Below the pieces are notes generated by a model. The model searched no databases. It was not told the origin of the DNA and saw nothing but the letters and a program-made list of their open reading frames with translations. Positions 12,957 to 13,218 of a stretch of 13,218 nucleotides of DNA are shown piece after piece. The DNA comes from Actinomycetes bacterium (GTDB taxonomy: Bacteria; Actinomycetota; Acidimicrobiia; Acidimicrobiales; Bog-793): contig JAJYGM010000781.1 in the NCBI GenBank assembly GCA_021785095.1, positions 1 to 13,218 on the forward strand, written 5' to 3'. Positions within the stretch are counted from its first letter, which is position 1; every line of letters starts with the position of its first letter. The position numbers and the translations under genes are program-made.

Positions 12957-12969
12957 GCGGTCGCCGCTC
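12955..12969. terminator. Hairpin at the convergent junction after the radical SAM homologue
   Basis: GAGCGG (12955-12960) pairs with CCGCTC (12964-12969) around a TCG loop. The stem starts within the TGA of the gene, and an outer TT/AA pairing is possible with one bulge. The gap to the opposing stop is only 31 bp. No T-tract. Confidence 0.5.
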
Positions 12970-12987
12970 GAACTCGCACCGCACGAG

Positions 12988-13218
12988 TCATCCGCGTGTG
13001 CTCTTCCCCGCAGGGCGGTCTGGTCGTTGGCTTCGGAACACGACGACGGAGCGCTCAGGATGGTCGGGGTCGAGATGGACCGCGAACGGCTTGTCCGTAT
13101 CGGGCTGCGAGCCCCCGTCGACCACGATCACGACCTCATTGTCATTTCGACCGTAAATGGCGTTCGCCATCCCGAGCATCGCTTGCCCGAGCACCGATCC
13201 TCCGGATGAGCGGGCGAT
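12988..13218 (-). CDS. Unrecognised protein, C-terminal part (cut by window end)
   Basis: The minus-strand frame is open from base 13218 to a TAG/TGA-type stop at 12988-12990, giving at least 76 residues. A GTG at 13194 could be a start, but the frame continues to the window edge, so I call it partial. The sequence reads SVLGQAMLGMANAIYGRNDN, then a strand EVVIVVDGGSQPD, an acidic turn HLDPDHPERS, the strand VVVFRSQ and a basic tail. Codon use is typical for the window, and the alternation of strands and turns looks like a real folded domain. I do not recognise the family and assign no function. It is convergent with the radical SAM homologue. Confidence 0.65.
   Translation of the reverse strand: MARSSGGSVLGQAMLGMANAIYGRNDNEVVIVVDGGSQPDTDKPFAVHLDPDHPERSVVVFRSQRPDRPAGKSTRG

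Overview
The window looks like chromosomal DNA of a high-GC actinobacterium (Actinomycetota; a class such as Acidimicrobiia is only a guess). The evidence is the strong G/C bias at third codon positions, frequent GTG starts, 4-nt stop/start overlaps, a secreted Rpf-type transglycosylase, a group II truncated hemoglobin, and apparently leaderless promoters: a TAnnnT box exactly 7 nt before the start codon of four genes or operons. No insertion sequence, phage gene, CRISPR array or rRNA was seen.

Left part (1-4319): the 3' end of a flavin-reductase-like/PPOX protein, a tRNA-Gly(TCC) on the minus strand, a group II truncated hemoglobin, and then a tightly packed minus-strand operon (4319 down to 1129). 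The operon encodes a small protein of unknown function, a protein with two YbjQ/DUF74-like domains, a second with two more divergent copies and an insertion, a 25-codon micro-ORF of Gly-X-Y triplets, and a third two-domain paralogue. Neighbouring reading frames overlap by 4, 1, 4 and 4 nt, so they are probably translated as one coupled unit.

Middle part (4320-9981): a 14-TM MFS exporter divergent from the YbjQ operon; a 72-residue CxxC...GWH protein convergent with it; a secreted coiled-coil/Rpf-like transglycosylase; and a two-gene oxidoreductase operon (a YdfG-like SDR and an FMN-dependent 2-hydroxyacid dehydrogenase) sharing a GTGA overlap. The divergent spacer between the CxxC gene and the Rpf-like gene is dense in inverted repeats.

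Right part (9982-13218): a single-pass membrane protein with an extracytoplasmic IPT/TIG domain, a nitroreductase, a radical SAM/SPASM homologue and the 3' end of an unrecognised gene. The radical SAM homologue keeps its SPASM cysteines and GGD motif but has lost two of the three cluster-binding cysteines.

Every convergent junction carries a short GC-rich hairpin without a T-tract right after the stop codons, suggesting a uniform way of separating transcription units. The strongest leads are the degenerate radical SAM protein, the YbjQ multi-paralogue operon and the collagen-like micro-ORF embedded in it.
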